Shown: in pieces, positions 13,076 through 24,005 of the stretch
Layout of the letters: every line of letters starts with the position of its first letter
Numbering within the stretch: the first letter of the stretch is position 1
From: Combretum micranthum
Lineage: Eukaryota > Streptophyta > Magnoliopsida > Myrtales > Combretaceae
Assembly (NCBI GenBank): GCA_024138025.1
Contig: JAMXBD010001212.1
Location: forward strand, 124,001 to 188,000
Direction: 5' to 3'
DNA length: 64,000 bases
The notes under the pieces: model-generated
Seen by the model: the letters and a program-made list of their open reading frames with translations, nothing else
What the model was told of the DNA's origin: nothing
Database searches by the model: none
Position numbers and translations under genes: made by a program

Positions 13076-13979
13076 TAGACATCGGCACGGTTCGGGTCGA
13101 TTCTTACCCGAACCGGAACCGCCGGTTCACGGTTCCACATTTCATGGAACCGGAACTGGAACCTCCAGAGCCGGGGCGGTTCCCGGTTCCAAGGAACCGC
13201 CGGTTTTGACGGTTCCGGTTCCGGTTACACATGAACCTTTTTTTTTTCGGTTCGTTTCGTATGTTTTTTTTTTCTCTTTTATTTCGTTATGTTTTGTTTT
13301 TTTTCGGCTCGTTCGTTATGTTTTGTTTTTTCTTTCTCTTTTATTTCGTTATCTCTTTTTTTTCCGCCCCTAAACCCACCCCCCCACCCTTAAAACCAGT
13401 TATCCTTACTTGAAAGAGTACTTCACTTCCTACCTGGTGAAAGAATCCTGTTTTCAAACTATTGTCTTGCTAGCTATGACCTCTCTCGTATGCAAACAAG
13501 GAACTCCCTTAAAACAATACAGAATTGCATTGGTTTAGAATGCTGGCTTAAGCTTAAAAGATATTGCAGGATCTCAAGCCGAAGGGACTGCAACTCGCCC
13601 AGCAAGGCAACTGAAAAATAGGATACACAACACTGCCCTCCCCAACCAATGGTTTGCATTAGTAGGATGAAAGAAAGCGCCTTTGAACCCCTCCCAACTA
13701 TTTAGAGTTAGCCCCTGCGTGGGAAAGCATTTATCCATTCGTACCACGCTCCTTTCTTTCCTTTTGCTCTCTGGTTTTGTTTTGTTTTTTTTTCTTTTGG
13801 CGGGTTGGAACAGCTGGTTCCGGGTCCAGAATAGCGGTTCCGGACCCGGTGGAACCGCCGGTTCCGGCGGGTCCTTAAACGGTTCGAAACCGTCACCAAC
13901 GGGGCGGTTCTCGGATCAAGAACCGCTGGTGACAGTTCGGGGCGGTTCGCGGTTCGGAACCGCCCCATGATGATGTCTA
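13076..13979. mobile_element. Non-autonomous hAT-type transposon, 904 bp
   Basis: The element is flanked by an exact 8-bp target-site duplication, GCTCCAGT at 13068-13075 and 13980-13987. It ends in the inverted repeat TAGACATC / GATGTCTA. Both ends carry dense subterminal repeats of GGTTCCGG/CCGGAACC type (13085-13235 and 13800-13965), a usual hAT feature as transposase binding sites. An 8-bp duplication is diagnostic for the hAT superfamily. The interior (13240-13800) has T-rich tracts and no recognisable transposase; the ORFs covering the GGTTCC arrays are low-complexity artefacts. The TIR matches the smaller element at 16202-16468. Confidence 0.88.
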
Positions 13980-13999
13980 GCTCCAGTCGTACAGCCAAA

Positions 14000-16190
14000 A
14001 CAATCATGGGTTCTCCGCTCCTTCACGAAAAAGGTGAAACAAGTTTTAAAAAATTCAAGAAAACATCAGGACGAGACGAGTCTTTACCACAGGTCCACAG
14101 CAGCAGAATGGTAGGCCAAGCCCATGAGCTTAGAGTGAGAAACATTTATGGGCCGAACAAACAACAGTATAACCCAGTGTGAGAGAGAGAGAGAGAGTCC
14201 GTTACTGTAGTATTCTTAATAAACGGACAAAACTAGGTTATCACGTGACTAAGCACCTTTTCTTGCTGTTGTGTCGCCACATGTCTCATCTGCTTTCAAA
14301 AGCTTCGGATTACCAGCTCCCCACTTGTCATTTCCAATCTTATTCTTATCCTCACATGTGCCTATCCGATCCGATCATCTTACCACGTCAAACTCCCTCC
14401 ATCTATTCTCTATTCTCTAACAATATTAATCGTCCAGCCCTCCCTCCGTAACGCTTGTTTATACATAAAAAGAAAAATAAACATGTGTCACTGGTATTAG
14501 AATATATTCTCGTTGCGTTCTTTTTTTAATTGGAAAAGGAATAAGAAGTTGATCACCATTTTTATTATGATTATAAATAAAAATAAAAATAGATAAAATA
14601 TAGATATAATAATTATCATACGCTAAATATTAAAAATTTGTTTGAATTATTTATTTTTTATCAACTTATAAAAAAATATTTATTTTTATCGTTATCTATT
14701 AACAATGAGGAAACAAATAGTCCCGAATAAATACGAACTAGACACGGAAACCATTAAAAAAAACGTCAATAATCCAAATAGGTCCGAGAGGAATAGGGAT
14801 AAGAATGGGCACACAGTTGACGTCATATAAGGTATCATAGCATGTGCCTAAACCTGGATTGCTTGTACTATAATATACTTAAAAACCAGATAATAAACTG
14901 AAATAAATTTAACAAAAATTCCAGCCAAATTTATATTTTCATGTATAATATAAATGCATCAAGACTTAATGATTTCCAACAACAGTATAATACAAGTTAA
15001 TTTAGAATAATCTTACTGACCATCAGTTACATACTTCTAAACAAATCAGATTTTTAATATAGAAATCAAAAGTTTTACATGTTCAAGCTTTCGATTATGT
15101 TATCGGGTACTTCCATTTTATTTACGAGACACGTTAGCGCTCCTTTATTAGGTCCATTCCCAACAAAAAAGAGACGCTTTATCAAGTTTATTTGAATCTA
15201 TCAGTAGGGACTAGGACATATAACAACGATGTTTAATGGAGAATGGCAAAACATCGCGGAGGAAAGTCATTATCCGTACAAAACTTGTCTATCACTCCTA
15301 TCAAATAATATATATAAAACTACAATATAGCTTCTGTAAAATTGGTTATCAATATGTTGTATAAAATTATATCTTTGACATCAAAGAGAGGTTTTTTTTT
15401 CCTTTTTCCAGAAAACTATATCTCATATATGTGATTTAGGCAAACTAATACCATCTAAAAATCACATCTTTAATATGTGGGTTACACTTTAAATCGAGAC
15501 GTGTAACTTTTATGTAACATAGTCTAATGTAAACCGCATGTGCAAGCGATTTTTAATGCAAATAATATAATATTATTTGCACAATTAACTTATCAAAGTG
15601 CCCTTTCGACAGAGGGGAAAAAAAATGAAAAATAGAAAACCCAAGTTACTGTTTTAATACTTTTAAGCATTTGATGTGCATATGTTAAATTGAATTGAGC
15701 AAATTTTAGATACCATGATATCGTGAAGCAATTTATAGCTACAATTGTTACTAAGAAGCGTCCAACTTACAATGAACGTGTCACCAGAAGCATCTAAATT
15801 TTCTTGTCGTTGTTTACAACAAGACTTTCATGACAGGTTGGAGATTCTTAAACAAAAAGGAAAAAAGAGATTAACTTTGATGTTTGCCATTTCTTAAAAT
15901 CCCCAAAATAATAGAATTGGGGAATTAAATGACAATAAATTGCTTTGGCTCCAAAAAAGAATTACAGTAAAATAAACGTAATAATGTACTCTTTTTTTAT
16001 TTGCAAGGTAGCTCAGTATTCATTTGAAATGAAAACGGAAAATTTTTTTTTTTTTTTTGGCCAATGAAATGAAAACAGATTAACTTAGAATTAACTAAAC
16101 CCAGACATCCAGTTTTAGGAGTGCTCCTAATTAAGAGCATTACTTGTATTATTTGCTAAGATTGTAAAATGATAGGATAAACGTGAGGAA
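14000..16190. other. Intergenic region with (GA)n and a G-box; no gene seen
   Basis: A (GA)n run lies at 14181-14197, a CACGTG G-box at 14242-14247 and a further ACGTCA near 14386. This looks promoter-like, but no coding exon follows on either strand nearby. The remainder is AT-rich with scattered poly-T. A paired sequence around 15420-15560 (TCACAT/ATGTG-type words) recalls the hairpin cluster at 11.5 kb. Confidence 0.35.
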
Positions 16191-16201
16191 ATGGTTTGAT
16201 G

Positions 16202-16468
16202 TAGACATCTCTCCGAGTCAAGTTTGAATTGGGATTTGATCCGGTCCGGCCATGGATTTGACTCATATGGACTCAATCCATCTCGGCGGATTTTACCAGA
16301 GAAGCGGATGCACTGAGTCTACAGTCCAAGGTGGATCCATGTGAGTCATATTCATTTTGATCCGCACTGGATCCAACAAGTATGGGTGGACCTGCCCCAT
16401 CCCCTCCTTAGGGTGGTTCTAAGTCCTCATTTTTTGGGCTCAAACCTAATCCGTCCCAGAGATGTCTA
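16202..16468. mobile_element. Short hAT-type MITE, 267 bp
   Basis: The terminal inverted repeat TAGACATCTCT / AGAGATGTCTA is seen at the exact ends. The flanking octamers GTTTGATG (16194-16201) and GATTGATA (16469-16476) agree at 6 of 8 positions, consistent with an aged 8-bp duplication. The interior has repeated GGATTTGA/GGATCC-like words. It shares TAGACATC with the 13076-13979 element, so both could be moved by one transposase source. Confidence 0.75.
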
Positions 16469-16476
16469 GATTGATA

Positions 16477-18530
16477 AATCTTTTTATTTCTTTATATTTT
16501 TCTTTGTTCTTTATCTCACATGAGATATATTTTTATTGAAATGAACCTTAATTTGTAGTTAACTACATTTGATGAGTGCTTTGAATAAATAACCACAAGT
16601 GCTACTTTGTCCACCTTAGGCTGGAATTATAAAATCTTCTTTTTTCTTTTTTTTTTCCAAATTCTATTTAAGCAGTAGTTACAATTTCTTGACTGCATAT
16701 TTTATTTTTGTAACCATCTAGGATATGATTTTTGTAACAGAAAAATTATTTTAAATTTAAGTTTATAACTGATTATTTTTAATTATTATTAACCTGTAAT
16801 GGAAATATTTAATTTCTATTAGTTTGTAGTTTTCAAATAAAACATCTAGGGATTTTATAGATTATAAGAATGCACATATTTAAAAAATATACTAGATACT
16901 ATTCTTTTTTGGATAATTATACTTCTGTTTGTTCCAAGCTTCTATCATGAATGCATGTCTTAAAGGCTAATTGTGTTAATTTTGGAGAGCAAACGCATAA
17001 TCAATTGCACCAAAATCATATCAAAATTGGCTTTGAGAGCTGTGAACTATCCATGACATAACTTCTCAAAGCGATTAGTTGGCTTCTATCATTCAATTTT
17101 TTTACAATACGTATTATGTATCCTCAAACAATATATTAAAATAGATAATATTTATTCCGTAATAGCATGGTTGAAAAAAGCCTTCCTCTTTATCTCCCAT
17201 TCAATTATCACAAATCACTACTATCTTTTCATATATGTTAGGACATGTAGTGGCAGACAACTCAAATATTATGTCATGGGAAACAACAAATGAACAGTTT
17301 ATCCGTATTTTAAAAAGTCACATCTAATTGTCCCTACTCGCTGCCATTTTCACCAAATAATTTAAGAATTTGAAACACACCAATATATGTCAAAACTATT
17401 AAATATGGTGAATCCACTTTTCCCTTCTTTTATATAAATTTAACAAGCTGTCATGGTAAGTAAAAATTGTTGGGTACACCAAGCATACGCAACATTTGAG
17501 TTATGTCATGTCAACAAGTTTCACAGATTTAGTAGCAACTAGCAAATATCTCACTGCCAAGATGGCATACTTGAATTCATCATCTTATCAACTTGTATAT
17601 TTTAATAATTAATTATTTAAAAAATTTAAAAATATCAATTTATTGATTATAAATTTTCAATCATTTATAATATTTAATGAGACAGTTAATTATGAAAAGT
17701 AATAAATTTCAAGTAAATGACTGTAAAAATAAGTAAAATTAAAAAAATTAATTATTATAGAAATGAAAAAGAAAAAAGAAAAGTCAAGACTAATTTATAC
17801 TTTTAAATATGGTAAAAATAAATAAAAATTCCTATATGAAATATGAATTCATTAATGATTTGGTTCTTAAATTTTATCAATTTTTATAATTAATTTCTTA
17901 AAGTTTTGACTATAAATAATAGAATCAACGTGATACAATACTAAACTTGAATTCGACTCAAAACTTTAAAAATTAATCAATCAAGTTTAAATTTTAAACG
18001 AATCCAACTAAAAAAAATTCATTTATAGCTAATTTATCTAAAATTTATTTTATTTAAATTAACTAATATTATTATCCAAAATTGACTCATTATGTTAACA
18101 CCGCCTCACGCCTCTTCCTCAATCACACATAAAAGCTACTCTTGCTAAACACATGTACCTCGAGTTTCACTCGATAAATTACTTGAGCTCAACTATTTTT
18201 TAGTGAAATTAGAATAAATATTATTAAGCTAAGATGAAGTAGTTAGAAAGTAGTTCGATATGCTTACGTTTTCTGCCTAAACTTTATTTCTTCAGATAAT
18301 ATAATTCATCTAAAAAATTTATAAATAACAAATTATAACTTTTAAGATTTAAGTTATTAATTATTCAAATAAATATAATTTAGAAATAAAATGTTTGCGT
18401 TTTCCTCTACCTCATCCAAAATTAAAATACAGAGACTTTTTCATCACTTTTTTCCTAAAATCATCATCATCATCCATTATGGACGGTCAAGATTCCTCAA
18501 ATCCATCAGATCTGTCCGACATTTAACGCC
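16477..18530. other. AT-rich intergenic DNA upstream of the DRM1-like gene
   Basis: No ORF or exon is supported. The segments 17590-18060 and 18100-18260 are AT-rich, with GAGTTTAA/CTTGAGCTCAA-type words that also occur at 38310-38640 and 63510-63890. They are probably dispersed repeats. Confidence 0.35.
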
Positions 18531-18536
18531 TCTCCC

Positions 18537-18543
18537 TTTAAAT
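18537..18543 (+). promoter_or_regulatory. Candidate TATA element of the DRM1-like gene
   Basis: TTTAAAT lies about 95 bases before the start codon at 18636, in a CT-rich context typical of plant core promoters. The assignment is by position only. Confidence 0.35.
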
Positions 18544-18635
18544 GTCTGCTCCACACCAAGCTTTTCATCTTTCTCCATTCCAACAACTTGTACGTCTCTG
18601 ATCATCAGCTGCTTATACATCTTGCGGCTTAATTA

Positions 18636-20285
18636 ATGGGTCTTCTTGACCACCTGTGGGACGACACCGTCGCGGACCTCCGCCGGATACCGGTCTCGGC
18701 AAGCTCCGGAAGTTCAGAACTTCGAGCTTCGGCTCGAACTCCGGCAAGGGTACGTAATTGCCCTTATGCCGTTTCTAAACATGCGTGCTGTCACGTGTAA
18801 TAATTAATTAATCACACTCTCGTATTTATCCTAAATGTAAATATATTTTATCCTATGATAATGATCCTTAATTATCATATATTAAGTTGTTTATTTTTAT
18901 ATATAGCTGCGTGTATGCGGCATGCGATGTGCATAATAAATCATTTTTTCGTATTCTATGATTAATGAACGTACTTCTTTATTTATTGTAATTAGGGTCG
19001 GGCAGTGGTGATAATATGAAGTCGTATGGCGAGGATACGACGTTGTCCGATGAAAAAATGAAAGTGACAAAAAGCATAACGATAGTGAAGCCGCCGGGAT
19101 ATCAGTACAGTTCGCCACCGATTTCTCCGGCCGGGTCTACTCCTCCGGTGTCCCCTTTTCCGGTAAGGTCATTTCGGGTATAAAATCATACATACAGGGG
19201 TTTTTTATCTATCTATTTATTTAATTATTTTTTTTTTCACTTTTTTGTCCTCCATAAGTGGAGACTAGACTAGAAGTTGGATTGAGTGTTTTAAGTGGGG
19301 GAAATATCAATGTCCAGATTGGGTCCCACGTCGGGGTAGTTTTGTCATTTCAGTCTCGTGTTCGATTCAATACTGGATAACGACGATGACGTTTTGGAAT
19401 TTTTTATAACGTGGATAAGATGTGAGTGAGATGCCCATTTCTAAATCATTAGCACTCTATTGTGCATGTTAATTGACATTATTGCCCCCTCTTTTAACCT
19501 ATGAAAAAAAATATATATATATATATATGGTGTACGGGAATTATCAGAAAATTTTAATAATTAATCTAGGATTTAAATTTAGCCTCATCTGCTTAGTGGT
19601 TTTGATCACATGCATGCATTCTTCACTTGAAGATGATATATTTAATAGGTAATATATAGCATGTGTATATATATGTGTGTATATATACGTAATATTATAT
19701 TACTCATGGTGTGTAGTATTTATCTGTTAAGATTATTTGAATGTTAGAATTGATATTATATTAAATTTTAATCATTTCAATAATCAAATGAAGTAATTTG
19801 ATAGTTGTATTGATAACCATGAAATGTTTGTAGATTAATAGTAACTATAAATTATACAATAAGATAATTAGCATCAATAATAAGCTATATAGTTCTATTG
19901 ATAACCCTAATATATTTGTAGATTAATAGTAATTATAATTACATATTGGTCAGGTACGTTATAACAATCCATCTCGGTTAATTCTTCACTCGAGCACCAT
20001 TTAGATGTATAAGCCATCATATCCTCAATAACCTTCAATTATTTGTCCATACGTACGTAAGATTTTGTTTAATTTATGATGAATGTGAAGAACTAATTGA
20101 GATGCGAAACCTAGAACTAACAAATGTGATTTTGTTTGATGTGTGTGCATGGTTGGGGGGTGGGTGATGAAGAACAGGAGGGGGTGGGCCGGGTTCGTTT
20201 CGGTTTCGAAGACAGTCCATGTCTGACGCGTGAGAAGCCGAGAGAGGCCAGACCCAGGAGCCCTCCTACTCCTTACGACGTGTGA
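18636..20285 (+). CDS. Dormancy/auxin-associated (DRM1/ARP) family protein, frame broken as given
   Basis: Three exons are read as 18636-18749, 18996-19162 and 20178-20285, with donors GTACGT and GTAAGG and acceptors TTAG and ACAG. The protein opens with MGLLDHLWDDTVA, the family signature, then G-PPPDTGLGKLRKF in exon 1, VTKSITIVKPPGYQ and the proline/serine segment STPPVSPF in exon 2, and FRFRRQSMSDA...RSPPTPYDV at the end in exon 3. These are hallmarks of small plant proteins induced in dormant buds and repressed by auxin; their biochemical role is unsettled. As given, the frame is broken three times: one base missing after GTCGCG (about 18673), one near the exon 2/3 junction (likely the T-run at 19156-19159) and two after GACGCG (about 20230). 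With these counted, the exons sum to 393 nt (130 aa), a normal family length. The lack of other damage suggests sequence error rather than a pseudogene. Confidence 0.85.
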
Positions 20286-20490
20286 GATGTGAACAGACAA
20301 TGTGTTTTTCTAGTACCAAGAAGCTCTCTCTACTTATCTATGTGTATATGTGTGTGTATATGCTTTTGTGTTAGGCGTAGCAAACTAAGGATGGTTGAAG
20401 ATGTTTTTTGATAGGGGAGTGTTGCCTGCGGACTGTTTTTCATGTGTTGAGACAGAGAATGTTGTGTTGTTGAGGATGGTGGAGTGGTGA

Positions 20491-21730
20491 AGTTGTTGCG
20501 TTGCGTTGCGTTTGTGTTGTGTTTGTACATAGTCTTTTATCTAATTCTGATAATCTAATCTAATGGCACTTTTTTGTCCTAACTATTGGGTGCAATAATA
20601 TATTCTCATAGGGAAATATAATACCAGAGGAAATAGGATACTTTTTTGACAATTTGATATGATTAATGCTAATAAACTGAGCCATGGCATTAAGGTTTTT
20701 CAATTCAATTGAGTTTGTAATCATATCATGACTTATTCAGATTTAGTTGATAGATTCTTAGTTCATATATCAAATCGCCTGTCTTAATTGAAAATGATTA
20801 CTTTTTTTTTTAATCATCATTGCATCTGCATCTATTATTTCACAATATTCAAGATAAGATAACCTATTGCCTTGTTTTGATGACCTCAAAATATGTTATG
20901 TTGAATAATTAGAAATGTAAAATAAAATATCTAAAATAATTTTATATATATATATATATATATTAAAATAAGAGTTACCAAGCCTTAGGAAGGAAAGCTA
21001 TCTTCTTAACCCTAGCAATCAATATGGTATCTGTATCTGTGATCTACTTATAAGAGTGCGCTTATCTCCTTATTAATTGTAATTCTAAGGATTCTTATCG
21101 TCACTTAATAAAAAGTTAATATCATGCTCATGGTATAAAACCTACTTCGAACTTTGAATTTAAAAAAATTCTATTTATTTTTCATGAAAATCATTGGAAA
21201 ATGTTGATATTAAAATTTAAAAGCAATGATGAGGTAAATAATAAAAAATTAAAGAGGCTAATGAGCTTAAGCCTAATTTGCATGGTAGGTTTATTAGGTT
21301 TGACACCATGGTTATTGTCGCGTTACCTGATGTAGCTAATTGTAATACAACTTTTTTCATAAACAGTTAAAATGAGGTTGCAAATGAGTTGCAAGTTATA
21401 TATAAGAAACCAAAAGACACATGAAAATTCGTGTTTGGCTTTAGCATATGTTGCTTCTTGTGTACATTAAGAGGCAAGAAAATAGGAGAGAGAGAGTACG
21501 TTTGCCTTGACATACTCTACCTCATCATAATCACAGTACATGCATGTTGCCAAATCGTAAAGAATCATACTAGACTTCCTTTATTTATAAATACCTTGAA
21601 GGCATAGAAAGAAATGGCACTCTTCTTCAATCTTTTGAACCTTTGTCACTGCTACTCAATTTAGTGTTGTTTTCAATGCACTTAGTAGCATTTTACTAAC
21701 TTTAGTATTAAAGTGTCTGTATGCAAATGA
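20491..21730. repeat. Segmental duplication, copy 1 (3' flank of the DRM1-like gene)
   Basis: This stretch begins in the probable 3' UTR of the DRM1-like gene and aligns in order with 26140-27067 plus 30867-31315. Shared blocks include GTTTGTACATAGTCTTT, AATTTGATATGATTAA, TTAGGAAGGAAAGCTATCTT, TTAAAATGAGGTTGCAAATG and GCACTTAGTAGCATTTTACT. No coding sequence is seen in it. A (TA)n tract lies at about 20943-20964. Confidence 0.8.
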
Positions 21731-21759
21731 TAAGTGTCTAAAGATTTTTATTATTCACA

Positions 21760-23262
21760 TTGTTTCGATATTATTATATATTACTTTTATGTGAATTATT
21801 AAAAAAAATTATGCTTATTTGGTTAAAATATTAATTTTAGGGATAAATGAAGATTTTGAGCTTAATGAAGACAATTAGATAAGTTAAGTAAGATTTTAAT
21901 AAAGAAATAGGCAATTGGAAGATTTGCAATATGCATGACATTTCTACACAAGCTATACAGAATACTACTGTAAAGGACGAAAAGTGATCAGCAAGCATTT
22001 TTAAAGTACACAAGAAAGATACACAAGTTGTGTAACATGATTATGTAAAGGATTAAAAGTTGACAGAAGTGATTAGTGAAGTACATGGTCTATTGCATAA
22101 GCTGTGTTCATGGTCGTGCAGGCCTCATTTCACATGAATTCGTCAGTTTTCATTCTACACAGCTCATACGCGACCGTGTAGGATGGTCGTATAGGAGGTA
22201 AATGATCCTTTCTTTTAAATTGTAATGGTTGTACTTAGGGTGTTTGTGGGGAGCTTATATGTATGTAAAAAGGGTCTGGGCTCCCCCATGTGGTACAAGT
22301 CCTTCACCCCATGTGATCGGTGTGGGTCCTCTGCTGGTACCCTCAGGGGCATGCGTTGGAGATCATCCTGCCAGAACCCGCGTAGACGGGGGCGGAGGCT
22401 CTGAGCTCCATTACCGGTATGACTTGGCACCAGGAAGTGGGATCGCTGGGTGGTCCACATGGCATACACCCGACCTTTTTACATACATATAAGCTCCCCA
22501 CAAACACCCTAAGTACAACCATTACAGACGTCTGTAATGGTTGTACTTAGGGTGTTTGTGGGGAGTTATATGTATGTAAAAAGGGTGGGTGTATGCCATG
22601 TGGACCACCCAGCGATCCCACTTCCTGGTGCCAAGTCATACCGGTAATGGAGCTCAGAGCCTCCGCCCGTCTACGCGGGTTCTGGAGGATGATCTCCAAC
22701 GCATGCCCTGAGGGTACCAGCAGAGGACCCACACGATCACATGGGGTGAAGGACTTGTACCACATGGGGGAGCCCAGACCCTTTTTACATACATATAAGC
22801 TCCCCACAACACCCTAAGTACAACCATTACATAAATAGTGCCTTGGTTGGTCATTTATATATTCTTGATCCTTTTTACGTACCCTGAGAGAAAAATAGAT
22901 GCTTTCATGTGGAGATCCACTAGAGCTTGTTGGAGATCATAAGACTACATCTTTAAGGGTTGTAATTATGATTTTTGTCTATTTCTCCTTGTTTTGTCTT
23001 TGTAATCACATCTACATGGAAAAACAGATTTCTATACTCTAGGTCTTGAGAAACCTTAACCCTAATGTAGAGATTGGATTATTTCATTAATGGAAGTTTA
23101 TGTTTCTTAAGTCTATTCATATTTTCTTTATTGTTTTTGTGATTAATTTGTGGTTTGAATTGATTACATGTTTGATTTCTTTTAGATAAAAAGAGATTTC
23201 ATCCAATAGAATAAATCCATATGAATAGAGAGGTTCGAATTTAGATCTAAACATAGACGGCA
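21760..23262. mobile_element. LTR-like remnant interrupted by a palindromic element
   Basis: The flanks of the palindrome (21.8-22.2 kb and 22.84-23.2 kb) have the composition of a plant LTR. The block CATGGAAAAACA near 23017 recurs at 24901 in the downstream LTR. Boundaries and family are uncertain and no target-site duplication was found. Confidence 0.35.
22221..22831. mobile_element. 611-bp palindrome: two head-to-head copies of a 0.3-kb TIR element
   Basis: Copy A (22221-22526) and copy B (22533-22831) are inverted copies of each other, joined by the self-complementary hexamer GACGTC (22527-22532). Each copy has its own terminal inverted repeats of about 53 bp, starting TGTAATGGTTGTACTTAGGG and running to the AAAAAGG block. 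The five bases TAAAT lie on both outer sides (22216-22220, 22832-22836), a possible target-site duplication. The core is far richer in GC than its surroundings. The arms differ by seven missing bases in copy B, mostly in G runs, with at most one substitution-like site. The small ORFs in it are mirror images and not credible genes. Confidence 0.85.
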
Positions 23263-24005
23263 TGTAAAGACCGACACGGCTTATATATAAAGCTAAGCAT
23301 GTACAATCCACAGCCACATGTAATCCTGCATTATTACATGTAAAGTTGTCCTTAAAGAGGGAGTTTGTATAAATTGTTTGTCTTAATATGTCATATGAAC
23401 CTTTTAAAAAACTACTCTTTAGGAGTAGTATCATATATAATTTTACAAAGACATACATTGTTCTTAGTCTTCATAATAGAAAACCTTATACATACATACA
23501 TACATCATACATATTATACAAACCAAGGCTTGAGATTAAGCCTTAACAAAATACATAAAACTTTGGAAAGATCTTTAAGAAAAGATACATTGTCCACAAA
23601 ACACTTTCCCTAATCTATTACAAAACGGTTTTCAACAAGATTAGGGTCTTAACCCTCCCACTCGTCTAAAAAGTTATCAAAATCGGTCTTATAACTCAAC
23701 TGAGAATAGAACTCGCCCTCATCAGCACCTGGAATAGTAAACATGAGCTAGAGGCCGAGTACATAAGTAACACAAGTAAATACAAAGTGACAAGCACACT
23801 CAGGCTAAATGCAATGCAACAAATAATAATTTAATTATCTTTAATTAAGTAAATAAATCAGCACGGTTGTGTTCAAACTCTGATATTATTTTCTCTTAAG
23901 AGTAAGTAAAGGTTATGCCGATATAGTTAGCCCTATCGACTACCCGCTGAGCCACTTATAAGTGATAACTCCTTTTTGCTCTATTCTTTTCATAAGATTT
24001 GGGAT
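23263..24005 (-). mobile_element. Truncated large LTR (minus), same family as the three solo LTRs
   Basis: On the minus strand the 3' end at 23263 reads GGTCTTTACA, matching the end of the LTR at 34287. The 3'-terminal module (ATGTACTCGGCC box, CTCAT, pyrimidine tract, CCAG, acidic frame) is present at 23649-23765. The 5' part is missing; it appears cut off near 24.0 kb by the next LTR. Confidence 0.55.
23649..23728 (-). other. Exon-like acidic reading frame in the LTR
   Basis: On the minus strand an acceptor (TATTCCAG) ends at 23729. It is followed by GT and 25 codons beginning ADEGEFYSQLSY, containing TDFDNFLDEW, then TAA. It aligns without gaps to the frame at 34826-34905 and with one gap to 33865-33941. 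The alignment and acceptor are seen; that it is translated is inference. Confidence 0.5.

Noticed and set aside
13065..14007. Several GC-rich ORFs (proline/arginine-rich peptides)
   Set aside because: They are readings of GGTTCC-type subterminal repeats of a hAT element.
18391..18636. 81-codon ORF upstream of the DRM1-like gene
   Set aside because: It covers the promoter and leader and has no recognisable content; the family start MGLLDHLWDD begins at 18636 in another frame.
22215..22854. Five mirror-image ORFs
   Set aside because: They arise from the palindrome; each strand repeats the same text and the frames differ between arms by single-base gaps.
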